A stretch of 64,000 nucleotides of DNA from Agmasoma carcini (nom. nud.) (GCA_029232285.1 JAOXFI010000008.1:62001-126000); one strand, 5' to 3'. Positions 28,891 through 39,093 are shown, counted from the stretch's first letter. Translations and numbers: made by a program. Notes: generated by a model not told the origin, from the letters alone.

Positions 28891-31041
28891 TTAATTTTTC
28901 ACGTTTGAACACCCACAGCCTAGTCCTGAACATTTACATCCTTCATCCTTCGATTTTTCGTTTAAGCTATCATCATTATCCTTTTCTGTTAATTGATTGT
29001 TCATTTCATTATCATTCATCTTTTCTTTTAAGCACCCACAACCGCTCAGATTTTCTGCATCAGATTTAATACCACATTCTTTACATCTTGAATTGTCTTT
29101 ATCATTCAAGTTTGATATTTCGGATTTATTCCCTTCATCGAATATATTAGCATTGCTGGTTTCCTTTGCCTTATTATCATGTAATTTGTTGTAAAAGAAA
29201 GTGGCCAATCCATTTGAATATTCTTTAACTCCATTAAGTAAATTATAAACCTTGCTTGTAATTCCTGTTTCTTTTTTATTTTTCTCATTCTTATCAAGAA
29301 AGCTAAAATGCATTCCACGCATCCCATCATTTGAGTGACTATCATCATGGTGACCTCCGTGATGCCCGTCATGATGGTCGCCATAATCCCCTCCACCCAT
29401 ATTGTGAGGATCAAAATGATCACTACTATTATGGTGATTATTATTATTATGATGACTACCATTGTTATAGTAATGCCCGTTATTTTGATAATTATTACCA
29501 CGACCAGAATACCGACCATTAGAATAGTTGTCATAAGGAGAACCATTACCTTCATACCCACTATCCGAATCATTTGAGTAATCTCTTCCCGAATAACCAC
29601 CATTTGAGTAACCACCATCAGAATTATCACTATCAGAATATTTATTGTTATTTGAATACTCGTTTTTATAATTGTTATGATTTGAACGGCCACCTCTAGA
29701 ACTCCAGTTATTATTTTCACCTCTATCACCATAATCTCTGCCGTCTTTAGAACAACGTTTGTTTCTATATCTATCATCACCATCACAATCATAATCTGAG
29801 CCATATGATCTATGATTCGATGAAAGTTGTGATATATTGTTGAATGATGGGATGAAAGAAGAAACAAAACTTGACTTCAATGAAGCCAGCAAGTTTTTAG
29901 AGCTAGTTTCTTCTTGTGGAGGAATCATCTTTTTAATTTCTGTGCTTATAGCTAGCTTCAATGGGTTAAATGCCTTTTCTATTAAGGTTATCATCTTATC
30001 AATATTATCTTTCTCCGAATCTTCACACGCGCTACAAACCTTGGTAATAAGATCAGAATTTGATGCATACATGTTTATAAATTTGACAAAATTCTTGAAT
30101 AGAACGTATTCCTCATTATAAAATCCTATCTTCTTTGCCTCACCTCCATAAACTATCCTAACATACTTTCTTTTTGAATTTTTCAATACTTCAATAAAAA
30201 TCGCATCCCCATATGATGGAAACCTACTTATTGGTACATTAAGACCATTCAAAACCCGTGTTATGGTTATATCATCAACTGATAATAATACCATTTCTTG
30301 ATTATTATATAGTTTTTCTTTAATAAGTGAAGCTAGTTTTGCAAAAGAAAATCCATTTAAGCTAATATTCTCTCTTTCTTTTGCCATTGAATCCTGTAAT
30401 TTCTGTTGTTCAACATCTAAAAATTCTTTGATCTTACTTGAATCACACTCAATCTCATCACAGTCCAATGGAACATCAGAACACAGACTTTTAAGATACG
30501 TGTCTCTGTCTTGTGACCCTTTATCACTTGATTCAAATGATGTCATCATGTATTTATATTTATTTTGAAGACCTTTTTCTAAGTTATTACAGTTCTTGTC
30601 AAATGTTAACCTACTATCTGCAACATTGGTTTTTCTGTAATTCTCAAAATTATTTAGCAGGCCCATCAGTGCTGGTAATGATGTGTTATTATCGATATAT
30701 GAACCATCTATCTTAACACTTTCCAACTTTGGTACATAATAATTTTTTAAAAACCTTCCCAAATCTTCACTCTGTTCATACCCTCTGATGGTTAGGCTAC
30801 CTGCCTTACATTTTGAAATAAAACAATCATTTTCATTACATTTGATGCAATTTTTCTTCATTTGTGAATCATCATTATTATTTGTGTTCTCACCATGCCT
30901 AAAGAATACAATCACCTTCTCAAGATCCATATTCGTATCGGTATATTTGTAGTTTGGACTGCAATATGAGCCAAACTCAATCAAATTCTCATCTCTGTAT
31001 ATGATCTTTGTATCTGCGAGTATCTTTATATAAAACAGCAT
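28891..31041 (-). CDS. Histidine-phosphatase-like protein with Asn/Gly/His-rich domain (copy 2)
   Basis: A 716-residue paralogue of the gene at 20676-23462, same strand, about 7.6 kb away. Residues 1-370 (RHGE at 48-51, SVDDIT at 254-259) are identical to copy 1, and the DNA of this part also reads identical over about 1.06 kb apart from substitutions at its two edges. After residue 371 it changes completely: about 372-577 is rich in Ser, Asn, Gly, Tyr, Asp and His (YSNGRYSGRGNNYQNNGHYY, HHDGHHGGHHDDSH) without tidy repeats. The tail is again related to copy 1: KVYNLLNGVKEYSNGLATFF and a Cys-rich end CKCSGLGCGCS. Catalytic Arg and His positions are lost as in copy 1. The likely role is extracellular or surface; the function is unknown. 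Confidence 0.82.
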   Translation of the reverse strand: MLFYIKILADTKIIYRDENLIEFGSYCSPNYKYTDTNMDLEKVIVFFRHGENTNNNDDSQMKKNCIKCNENDCFISKCKAGSLTIRGYEQSEDLGRFLKNYYVPKLESVKIDGSYIDNNTSLPALMGLLNNFENYRKTNVADSRLTFDKNCNNLEKGLQNKYKYMMTSFESSDKGSQDRDTYLKSLCSDVPLDCDEIECDSSKIKEFLDVEQQKLQDSMAKERENISLNGFSFAKLASLIKEKLYNNQEMVLLSVDDITITRVLNGLNVPISRFPSYGDAIFIEVLKNSKRKYVRIVYGGEAKKIGFYNEEYVLFKNFVKFINMYASNSDLITKVCSACEDSEKDNIDKMITLIEKAFNPLKLAISTEIKKMIPPQEETSSKNLLASLKSSFVSSFIPSFNNISQLSSNHRSYGSDYDCDGDDRYRNKRCSKDGRDYGDRGENNNWSSRGGRSNHNNYKNEYSNNNKYSDSDNSDGGYSNGGYSGRDYSNDSDSGYEGNGSPYDNYSNGRYSGRGNNYQNNGHYYNNGSHHNNNNHHNSSDHFDPHNMGGGDYGDHHDGHHGGHHDDSHSNDGMRGMHFSFLDKNEKNKKETGITSKVYNLLNGVKEYSNGLATFFYNKLHDNKAKETSNANIFDEGNKSEISNLNDKDNSRCKECGIKSDAENLSGCGCLKEKMNDNEMNNQLTEKDNDDSLNEKSKDEGCKCSGLGCGCSNVKN

Positions 31042-31067
31042 GGTTAATTTGCTATTTTTTATTTTAT

Positions 31068-31400
31068 ATGAATATTATAAGATTTGTCAGATCTGTTATA
31101 TGTTTCAAAATAAGTTACAAAATTAGTTTCAGAAATGAAAGTATGGATACAGAGACAAGGCGAAGTGAAACGAAGAAATCCTATAATATTGAAGAATCCA
31201 CATCAGAAACAACAAGTGAAGAATCACAAACGTTTAAATGTATACCTAAGGGTATTGTAGAGAATCTTATAAGAAGATTTGAAGAAATGAAGACAAATGA
31301 TGCTGCAGAAAATATTAAAAAGGTTAAAATTGACTATGTCATAGACATAAGCTTGAAAATTCAGTACTTTGAAGGACTCATAGCTACAAATAAATTTTGA
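31068..31400 (+). CDS. Small protein of unknown function
   Basis: An open frame of 110 codons starting divergently only 26 bases from phosphatase copy 2. A shorter form from the ATG at 31143 (85 residues, MDTETRRSETKK) is equally possible. The N-terminal part of the short form is Ser/Thr/Glu-rich. Residues from CIPKGIVENLIRRF to the end are predicted helical, with an ending VDIS-type amphipathic segment (IDYVIDISLKIQYFEGLIA). This could be a histone-fold-like or coiled partner protein, but nothing specific is recognised. A 25-base stretch near 31087-31112 resembles 23508-23533 upstream of phosphatase copy 1, a trace of shared ancestry of the two promoter regions. Confidence 0.5.
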   Translation: MNIIRFVRSVICFKISYKISFRNESMDTETRRSETKKSYNIEESTSETTSEESQTFKCIPKGIVENLIRRFEEMKTNDAAENIKKVKIDYVIDISLKIQYFEGLIATNKF

Positions 31401-31541
31401 AAAGTGTATTTTTAGATGTTTTAATAGAAATTATTTTATCAATGATATTAATTTTAAATAAAATTTCTTATTGTTATGATATGATATAATGTGTATTTTT
31501 AAGTAGTTGAAGTTTATCAAAAAAATATTAAAAATTTTCAT

Positions 31542-32126
31542 ATGAAAATTTATATTTCAAGAACGTTACTTCAAGACAGAGAAGTTATTACTGAACATTC
31601 TAAAGGAAGAATTAATATAGAAAAGGATTATATACTTGATTTCATCGATGGTTCAAACACTTTGAGGGCTTTTAAACAGTTATATTTGGCCAACAAGGAA
31701 GTTTACTTCAGGGTTAGGAATTTGGAAAATTTCTATGAAAAAATGAACAAATTCAGGGATTGTGAATTTATATTTTTAGAGTCAGAGGACGAACGTGAGT
31801 GTAGATTAGACGAATATTTAAGTATAGAGAAATCATTTAAGAGTAAAAATAGTGAAAGAGGTTCGCAGATCTCATTTATGCCGAAAATATATGAATCTAT
31901 CAAAACAAGCTTTCTAAGGCCAGATTTATATAAAATAAAACCCAATTATTCCAGTGAGATTTTTAAAAGAATAAATGATGCTGGTAAAGCTACATATGAA
32001 GATTTGATTTGTGGGCTAAAAAATTTAAAACAAAATGACTTTGATGACTGCTTGAAAAGTTTGGTGTTTTGTGGAATTGTTAAGCAAAAGAATAATTGTT
32101 TCTATATAAATGAGATATTGTTTTGA
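31542..32126 (+). CDS. Unknown protein with winged-helix-like C-terminus
   Basis: A 194-residue protein I do not recognise. The N-terminal half is mixed strand and helix (MKIYISRTLLQDREVITEHS). The last 55 residues (SSEIFKRINDAGKATYEDLI, then LKSLVFCGIVKQKNNCFYIN) read like a winged-helix domain: three helices, then a beta hairpin ending in Cys-Gly-Ile-Val-Lys. The ATG follows AAAAATATTAAAAATTTTCAT, the start context of the region. It is cotranscribable with the small gene upstream, 140 bases apart. Candidates include small subunits of replication, transcription or ESCRT complexes, but the sequence gives no basis for choosing. Confidence 0.6.
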   Translation: MKIYISRTLLQDREVITEHSKGRINIEKDYILDFIDGSNTLRAFKQLYLANKEVYFRVRNLENFYEKMNKFRDCEFIFLESEDERECRLDEYLSIEKSFKSKNSERGSQISFMPKIYESIKTSFLRPDLYKIKPNYSSEIFKRINDAGKATYEDLICGLKNLKQNDFDDCLKSLVFCGIVKQKNNCFYINEILF

Positions 32127-32431
32127 TGAAATTTACGTCAAAGGTGGTAATGGTTGGTATATGTTAAGCTACTTTGGTCTAGGGCTAAGTTAGACTCTTG
32201 CCTCAAAGGGTTATACCCTAAAGATCATTAAAGGAGTCTGGTTAAATTTTATGTATTTTTTCAAATATACTACGAAGGAACTGCTACTATAAATTTCTTA
32301 TTGTTGTGATGTAGAGTTGTATGTCTGCGCTGTAATGAGATTGATTTTACCTCAATTCATATTAAGTTGGTGGTTTTAATCATAAAAATACGTCAGCGTA
32401 AGTTATGTAAACATTTATTAGTAGATAATTA

Positions 32432-33872
32432 TAGTACTCCAAGAAAAACCCGGACACCTCAAAAAATTTGTTTAAAAGGTGTGTATTTATAAATAAAGAG
32501 ATAATTGAGCATGGTTATATAAGTATATCTATAATGTTTTTTATTTTTTAAATCGCGCAATTTTATATAAACTCTTTTGACAATCTTGATAAATTTTTTA
32601 ACTAAAAACCAATAAAAAAACCGTACACCTTTATTTAATATGATGTATGACCACCTTTGCCACGATAATTTCTTTAATTCTGTCACTCATGGAATCTACT
32701 AGTATTCTACAGTATAATGTATCAATATCAGCCCATATTTTACTAATTTTTGATATCAAATGCGCCTCGTTTTCAAAAACAACATTTCTTAGTTTTTGCT
32801 TTAAATAAGTACATAGATGTTCTATTGGGTTTAGGTTTTGGCTTTGTGAAGGCCATTCTAACACCCCAATGTTCATATATTCAAAAAACTTTGATGCCAT
32901 CTTTTTTTAATGTCTTGGATCATTTTCTTGTTGAAATATATATTTTGAAAATTAGAATTTTCTTGCACTTTCATTTAAATTATTGTTTAATATTTAAGTA
33001 TAATATACTGCATTTAAGGTCATCCAAAAAACAACAAATTCTTAACACCATTTCTACTCATACAATCCCAAACAAATATTTCCTTCTTAAATAAATTTGA
33101 CAGTTTCATTTATAGGCGTTGATTTTCCTTCTTCAACCCACACCTTTTGTCTCTTAGAGTCATTATAAATGTTAAAAAAACTTTCAAATGAAAAATAACA
33201 TCGCTAAAGAAGTCTTTGCCTTTAAATAGCCACATTTCGCAATTCTAAATCTGTTAATGATTTGCACATTTGATAATTTTGGCTTAGATGAAGGATAAAC
33301 ACATCTAAAATAAATTTTCTTTAATAAAAGATGCAACTTTTATCACAGATACATATATTTGACTCATCTTTAATCATTTTTATAATATTGTGGCATGTAG
33401 CGTAAGGGTTTTTACTGATCATTTTTTGATTAATTTGATATTGCTGATATCAATTGATTCCTTCCTACCTATACCACCTTTTCTTTTACCCTTTTTTATC
33501 ATTCTTGTATTGTAGATCATTTTAAGTCGGTTTTTACACTGATTTCGCGTATTAAAAACCTCATAGAAAATAACTTAAAAATTCGACCTTTGTCGAATTC
33601 AGAAACATGTTTACCCATTAGGGTATTTGTTCTATATTTTTTATTTATAGTTATACAAAGAGGGAAAATTATAACGTATTTTTTTAGGTGACCGGTTTTT
33701 TATTGGTTTTTAATTAAAAAATTATCAAAAGAATATATATAAAATTCGCGATTTAAAAATAAAAAACATTATAGATATACCTATACAATTATGCTCAAAT
33801 CATTTTTTTATTTAAAAGTTTACACCTTTTAAACAATTTTTGGGGTGTCCGGTTTTTTTTTGGAGTACTGTA
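32432..33872 (-). mobile_element. Tc1-like DNA transposon with IR/DR-type long inverted repeats (copy 1)
   Basis: The ends read TAGTACTCCAAGAAAAACCC (left) and, reversed, TACAGTACTCCAAAAAAAAA (right), each followed by CCGGACACC. Inverted similarity extends about 200 bases inward. A second internal direct repeat sits at the inner edge (CCGTACACC at 32621-32629; GGTGACCGG at about 33688). Two short direct repeats inside each long inverted repeat is the IR/DR layout of elements such as Sleeping Beauty. TA dinucleotides flank the ends. Total length is about 1.44 kb, within the range for Tc1-like elements. Confidence 0.75.
32640..33640 (-). pseudogene. Broken Tc1-like transposase
   Basis: On the minus strand the start region gives MGKHVSEFDKGRIFKLF, a Tc1-like helix-turn-helix opening. 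The end gives VLEWPSQSQNLNPIEHLCTY and LKQKLRNV, the classic Trp-Pro-x-x-Ser-Pro-Asp-Leu-Asn-Pro-Ile-Glu catalytic block. Between them the frame is repeatedly broken. The C-terminal 89 codons (32631-32900) are still open. It is inactive in this copy. Confidence 0.72.
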
Positions 33873-34165
33873 TGTGGTATATGCGTGATAGAAGCGCGTC
33901 TACTCTATTACAAATCATTCACAGAGCATGTCGAAGTTTTAATAATCTATTTTGATGAATATAAATCTTATTCTAGGATATATCCTAACTTTGGTTTAGT
34001 TCAAAAACAGTTTTTCACACTTTAAATTTTGTTAATCCAGATATTTTAGTTAATATTCAAAATATTAAAGATTACTGGGCTAAAGTTAAGGCGCGGATTA
34101 AAGAGAGAAAGGCTCACAATCTACTAAAGTGGAATTCTTCTTGGCAGAAATGGACCTAAAAGATA
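33873..34165 (+). pseudogene. Merlin transposase C-terminal fragment
   Basis: Starting exactly at the right end of the Tc1 element, broken frames give MRDRSASTLLQIIHRACR, FDEYKSYSRIYPNFGLV and then LNFVNPDILVNIQNIKDYWA followed by KVKARIKERKA. It is about as close to the copy at 9060-9512 as two old copies would be. The missing N-terminal part was not found left of the Tc1 element. Confidence 0.65.
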
Positions 34166-34899
34166 GTGTTTTGTGAGATTATTTTGAACAAATATTTTAT
34201 ATTATAAAAATCAATTTAAATATTAATTAAAAATTTCTAACTTTTCCCCTTGGGGTAAAATTTTTGGTTGTGGTCCAATGATTCTTTTATATGTTTTATT
34301 GTAATGTGTATGAAAATATTTGATCAAATAACTTAAGATTAAAACACTAAAAATTTTCACACAGTATTTTTCTTCCGGAACTTTCGTCAACTTCAACTGG
34401 ATAAAATAATTAAAATTTTCCCCATAATAGAAAACCTTTTCATAAAATTATTACCATGAATTAAAAATTTTAAAGCATATGACAGAAGCTTATTATATTA
34501 CTACGATAAACCTACTTTTCAACTATAATAATATGGTTATACGATATATAAACGTAACAAGGATCCTTAAACGAACTTATATGCCCATATTCTGTCAATC
34601 AATGTGTTCTTATATAATAAAAAGAATAATATATCAAAAGGTTTTTTGGAAGCATAAAAATTCATGCAAAATTTATAAAATTATTTTCCTTTACGAAAAT
34701 AAACGGTTTTTAAATCTTCAATAATTCGTCAAAGTATTATAAAAGTCATTGATTATCGGGAAAATGATATAAGAATTAAATCCGTATCATATTTGAACAA
34801 TTAAATATATAATACTGTATTTGAAATAGATAAAATGTTGAATGTGTTGTTTAAATTGGATAAAATCTAATACGTTTGGGCGGTGAGGTACTATGTGCC

Positions 34900-35290
34900 A
34901 AATAGAAAATCAAAATTATCAACAAAAGGAAGAATAATGTTGTTAAAATTTCATATGAAGAATTGTAGATTTTTGGAATCGTTGATTCTAATTCAGCCAA
35001 GCAAAGGTATACTTAAAACAAGTTGATTACAGAAAGGCAGATACATTATTCCCAATTATACAAGTTGTCTATATATAGAAATCTATAATTTTTTTTCTTA
35101 TCGTGGAAATCATATTCCAAAATATATGAGAGGATAGGGTTTTAACACGGTACAGTCATTTATAAATACAATTTTATAGGCTCTATTACTGCGACACATA
35201 TTTATAATATTGAGTCATATTGGACAAATACAAAATTAAGACAAAATCAATTAAAAAGATCAATTTACTATAAAATCGATAGTTTTAATC
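34900..35290 (+). pseudogene. Merlin transposase fragment, strongly decayed
   Basis: Broken plus-strand frames give IFGIVDSNSAKQRYT, then KLITERQIHY, and then THIYNIESYWTNTKLRQ. The order and spacing fit the Merlin C-terminal half. The 81-codon frame at 34479-34724 just upstream is not recognised and may be chance. Confidence 0.55.
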
Positions 35291-35350
35291 AAAATTAATG
35301 ATCAGAGATAATATTAAGCTAATACTTTGAAAATTAAACTACAGAAATTA

Positions 35351-35496
35351 TCCATCCAATTAGAAATATATTAATGGCAACCAATAATTATTTTTCGTCA
35401 GTAAATTATAATTTTATTTATTGATATGATTTTTCAATATATAGAAATAATGTAATTTTTAATTTTTGGTTGATGTATTATTTGCAATTGGATGGA
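35351..35496. mobile_element. ~150-bp MITE-like inverted-repeat element, copy A
   Basis: The left end TCCATCCAATTAGAAATATA and right end TTTGCAATTGGATGGA are inverted versions of each other. TTGGTTGATGTATTATTTGC precedes the right end. Related elements lie at 41701-41850, 43160-43322 and 51988-52114. Confidence 0.5.
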
Positions 35497-36504
35497 GAAA
35501 ACTTATAATATGAAAAAAATATATAATTTTAAATTATGTTCACATGGAATATCCAGTATGTGTTATTTTATAAGTGAATATATGATGATTTATGTTTTAA
35601 ATACTGGATTTTCACATTAAATTATGATTTGTAAATTGATTTACTAATCTATGTTTGTTCTTTCTAAATCTATATTGTCAGTCTTTTATATATCGAGTGA
35701 TGTAATCTATGTACTGGTTGTCATCATGTACCATTCCTATCTATGAATGTTTTAGTTAAAAATATATTGTTACACCTATGCAATATAACTATAATATATA
35801 TTTAATTATTCAGACACTATACCTGCACATAACACAAATTTTTATCAATTTTAAGTAAACCATGTATTTTTAAAACAAAGCAATATTAAAAATAACAAAT
35901 AAGCAAAATCTGGAAACCTATTAATATATTTTTGTTGGAATTAAAAGTCAATATTTAGACCATTCATAGTATTTCCACAAATAACATATTTTTTAGAATT
36001 CTTCACTTTGAATTTTTTATTATTTGGGAATACTTTTTACAGGCTGCATTTTATTTACCATACCCTTGATTATTTGAGGTTTGTTGTAGTTCATATTGAC
36101 ATAGAATGTAAGTGCATATACAATGGGTCGTAGAGCTTACAACTAATACTCATTCATCAGTATTTAAACATTTGTATCAATAATATTTATCTTGTGATAT
36201 ACAACTGGCCAATTTCTAGACTATATCATATATACATAATTTTTTAACAATCTTCACCCCTTTATTCTCTTAGCTTTCCGGTTTTATAACCTTTTCTAAC
36301 AAAATAAGAATAGATATAACAGCAGTATAAAAACACTTGTATTCATGTAATTATTTATTTTGGTCTAATAGAATTGTCCCACCTTCTGTCTTTATCATTC
36401 TCATATTATTTTACAAAGCTTATTTTTATTATTTATCATTGTAAATTTTTTTATATTTCAAAATAAATGTCTTCATTTATTATAAAAAATATTCCCATTT
36501 TATA
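35497..36504. other. AT-rich gap upstream of RPA1
   Basis: No open frame or repeat of note was seen. The sequence just before the RPA1 ATG is AAAAAATATTCCCATTTTATA, a looser form of the common start context. The stretch 32127-32431 is likewise empty. Confidence 0.5.
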
Positions 36505-38067
36505 ATGTCGTTATTTCCTAATGGTGACGAAATTTCAGAAATATGTGAAAATGATATAGAATCTGTAATTGAAGGTCAGTTTTGGACACAAATAATTGAA
36601 CTTACCAATGATCCTATCAAGGCTTTCATTAGTGATGGTAATTATTACATGAAAGCTGTAATTCATCCATCAATAAATAATCTGAGAGTAAAGAAGCTCT
36701 CATTTATCAACATTTCTAGTTTTTTTCTTAGAGTATCAAATAGTGAAAAATATTGTATAATATTAAAAATAAATCAATCTATAGACACACATTGGTTATA
36801 TAAAACCCCAATATGTTACAGCTCAACCGTTCCCGATAACATCTTAACCTTTAATACATTAGAGTTAGTCGATTCTAATCAATTTATCACAACTCAGATA
36901 AAAAATTTAGATCAAAATTCAAGCAATTTTACTATAGTTGGAAATATTGCATCCAAAATATTTAAAAAAGAAATAAAGAATAATAGAGCTGTTTTGTCAT
37001 TTGAAATTGCAGATAACAGTGGTCAGATCAAGGTTGTTACTTTTGATGATGAAATCATACAAAAGATTGAAAGTTTAAATAACAAACCCACCTTGACCAT
37101 CACTAATGCTAAAATACGACCCACAGACAGAAGATATACAATCAACAATCATCCATATGAGATAATATTAAATTTAAATACTGAAATTCAAATTTCAAAA
37201 ACTCCCATTATGATATTACCATCTAATGAAAAAAATATAACTACCATTGTAGAGACTAGTGATGAGCATGGTATTACCAATTTAAAGGCGATAGTAGCAC
37301 AGATCTTTCCAGTCAGTACCTTTATATCTGATAATGATACACCATCTAAGCTAAAGGAGCTATTTGTAATAGATGAGACAGGTTTCATCAATATAATACT
37401 ATATGATTCCCTTTGTGACCAAGAATTGGAAATTGGATCAGAATACATATTCACAAATGTTAAACTTTTTAAAAAGGGCGACCTTAAAATTCTAAAAACA
37501 ACAGAATTAACAAAGATAAACAAGTCTTCGATTGATGGATGTGAGTGGCATCGTGACTTAACGGCTACTATGATATATTTCAATATTATTACTAAAATGA
37601 AATTCAAATCCTTTAAGGCTCTGACTAAGAGTGAGAACCCTTGCTTTGTAAGATCAGTTATCACAAATGTATTTTCTGATAGCTACGTAATTAAGACGTG
37701 TGACAATGTTTGTCGTAAGAGGTTACTTGAGACAGACAAAGGTGAATACTTATGTGATGCCTGCTGCACTGTAAGAGATTCCTGTAATTATAACTTCAAG
37801 ATACCTGTTGAATTAACTGATACTTATGGCTCCATCAGAACGACTCTTTATGACCCTGTTGTATCTAAGATGGTTGGATGTACATCGTATGAGTATAAAA
37901 AGTCTAAATATGATTCAGAGTGGATTACCAGTCGCCTATTAGGAAGAGAGATAGTGGGACTAATTACTCTCGTTGAGGAAGACTTAGAAATGTATTATGA
38001 GATTAAGAATGTATTTATAATTGATACTGTTGCTGAAGCAGATATGATGTTAGAGGATATGAAATAA
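36505..38067 (+). CDS. RFA1: Replication protein A large subunit (RPA1/RFA1)
   Basis: A 520-residue single-strand DNA-binding subunit for replication and repair. The layout is an N-terminal divergent OB region, DBD-A/DBD-B near residues 135-340 (TIVGNIASKIFKKE, LSFEIADNSGQIKVVTFDD, INIILYDSLCDQELEIGSEY), and DBD-C with the RPA zinc ribbon near 398-424 (TCDNVCRKRLLE then EYLCDACC). After the ribbon, IRTTLYDPVVSKMVGCTSYE is the family's Gly-x-x-Trp-x-x-x-Phe-x-x-Ala-like segment. It is shorter than human or yeast RPA1 (about 616-621), mostly in DBD-F and the linker. All four ribbon cysteines are present. Identification is firm from the ribbon and OB order. It stands alone on the plus strand after the transposon block. 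Confidence 0.9.
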   Translation: MSLFPNGDEISEICENDIESVIEGQFWTQIIELTNDPIKAFISDGNYYMKAVIHPSINNLRVKKLSFINISSFFLRVSNSEKYCIILKINQSIDTHWLYKTPICYSSTVPDNILTFNTLELVDSNQFITTQIKNLDQNSSNFTIVGNIASKIFKKEIKNNRAVLSFEIADNSGQIKVVTFDDEIIQKIESLNNKPTLTITNAKIRPTDRRYTINNHPYEIILNLNTEIQISKTPIMILPSNEKNITTIVETSDEHGITNLKAIVAQIFPVSTFISDNDTPSKLKELFVIDETGFINIILYDSLCDQELEIGSEYIFTNVKLFKKGDLKILKTTELTKINKSSIDGCEWHRDLTATMIYFNIITKMKFKSFKALTKSENPCFVRSVITNVFSDSYVIKTCDNVCRKRLLETDKGEYLCDACCTVRDSCNYNFKIPVELTDTYGSIRTTLYDPVVSKMVGCTSYEYKKSKYDSEWITSRLLGREIVGLITLVEEDLEMYYEIKNVFIIDTVAEADMMLEDMK

Positions 38068-38352
38068 TATCAGTCAACGTGTGCTTAATACTCTTATATT
38101 GATGCTATATATGGTTTTTTAATTAAAGTTTTTAACTTAATAAACAAACAAAAATTTAATTGAAAAATTGATTTTTTAATTTGCTTATCATAGACGGTGT
38201 ACAAATGGTATAGTAACCTGACTAATACTTTAAATATTATGTATACAGTCGTAGTAATATTTATAATATAATATCTTCATTCTTTTAAACATAGTATTAA
38301 TATCAAATAAATATATGTGAGAATAAAATATTAAATTTAAACAAATTTTTGT

Positions 38353-39033
38353 TTATTTTTGAATTAATTTATTTAATTTTTCACTTAATCCAACAACCGT
38401 CTCAGATATTTTAAGACATTCTGCAACATCTCCTCCTTTATCCAAAATCTCCTTAAATACAAGAACTGCATTTTCTGCATCATCATATCCACCAATCCCA
38501 ACTTCTTCATTGATTTTATTAACATCAACTGCACATATACATTCAAATCTAAAAAATTCAGTAAGTAAATTTTTATCATCGTTGATTGTGATAGCCTTTA
38601 GAAAAAGTGCCCTAGCAGAGGTTTGATCATTAATTTCATATAGTTTAGATGCACAAAACACCCATAAATCAGTGTCACGCACAGCTCTCAAACACTTATC
38701 CCTGATAATATCCCTAAATGCATCAAATAGCTTATGTTTTATACAAAATTTACAAAAGTCATTTAAAAGGCCAGGATCATCAAAGTAATAAAGCGCTTTT
38801 AGATAAATCTGCCTTAAATTGTTATAGTTCTTTGTGATCTTTAATAATTTCTTTTCTGATTCAATATAATTGACAAAGTCATTAAATTTTCTATTTTGTG
38901 ATATTTTAGTCTCGTAATAGCGTCTATTTTCTACAATCTTAGATATTTGTTTGTTAGTAAGCAAATTGGTCTTTTTATATTCCTCCAGCTCTACAACAAA
39001 GCTTTCCATTCTAGATTGCACTTGATCTGGCAT
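38353..39033 (-). CDS. UTP6: UTP6-like U3 snoRNP protein, short
   Basis: A 226-residue protein whose N-terminus matches UTP6, a component of the SSU processome that acts in 18S rRNA maturation. MPDQVQSRMESFVVELEEYK followed by LTNKQISKIVENRRYYETKI corresponds to the family's Ala-Asp-x-Val-Gln-x-x-x-Glu and Glu-Ile-x-x-Ile-Val-x-x-Arg-Arg-x-Phe-Glu opening. FNDFVNYIESEKKLLKITKN is the first HAT-type repeat. Further helical HAT-like pairs follow (LLNDFCKFCIKHKLF, LWVFCASKLYEINDQTSARA). Yeast UTP6 is about 440 residues, so this is a reduced form; no continuation was found downstream. It is divergent from the P2 gene, 60 bases apart. The ATG follows AAAAAATATTTTATTATCC. Confidence 0.75.
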   Translation of the reverse strand: MPDQVQSRMESFVVELEEYKKTNLLTNKQISKIVENRRYYETKISQNRKFNDFVNYIESEKKLLKITKNYNNLRQIYLKALYYFDDPGLLNDFCKFCIKHKLFDAFRDIIRDKCLRAVRDTDLWVFCASKLYEINDQTSARALFLKAITINDDKNLLTEFFRFECICAVDVNKINEEVGIGGYDDAENAVLVFKEILDKGGDVAECLKISETVVGLSEKLNKLIQK

Positions 39034-39066
39034 GGATAATAAAATATTTTTTGAAAAAAGCTTTAC

Positions 39067-39093
39067 AAAAAATTTTTAAAAAATTTTTACCCA
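39067..39093 (+). promoter_or_regulatory. Doubled AAATTTTT block plus CCC before the P2 start
   Basis: AAAAAATTTTT occurs twice, then ACCCA and the ATG. This is the clearest instance in the window of the shared start-proximal motif, in front of a gene expected to be highly expressed. Confidence 0.6.

Noticed and set aside
29106..29867. 253-codon minus frame rich in Ile, Met and Val
   Set aside because: It is an alternative-frame shadow of the Asn/Gly/His-rich part of phosphatase copy 2.
34479..34724. 81-codon frame in the second transposon block
   Set aside because: Unrecognised composition typical of AT-rich chance frames and embedded in Merlin debris.
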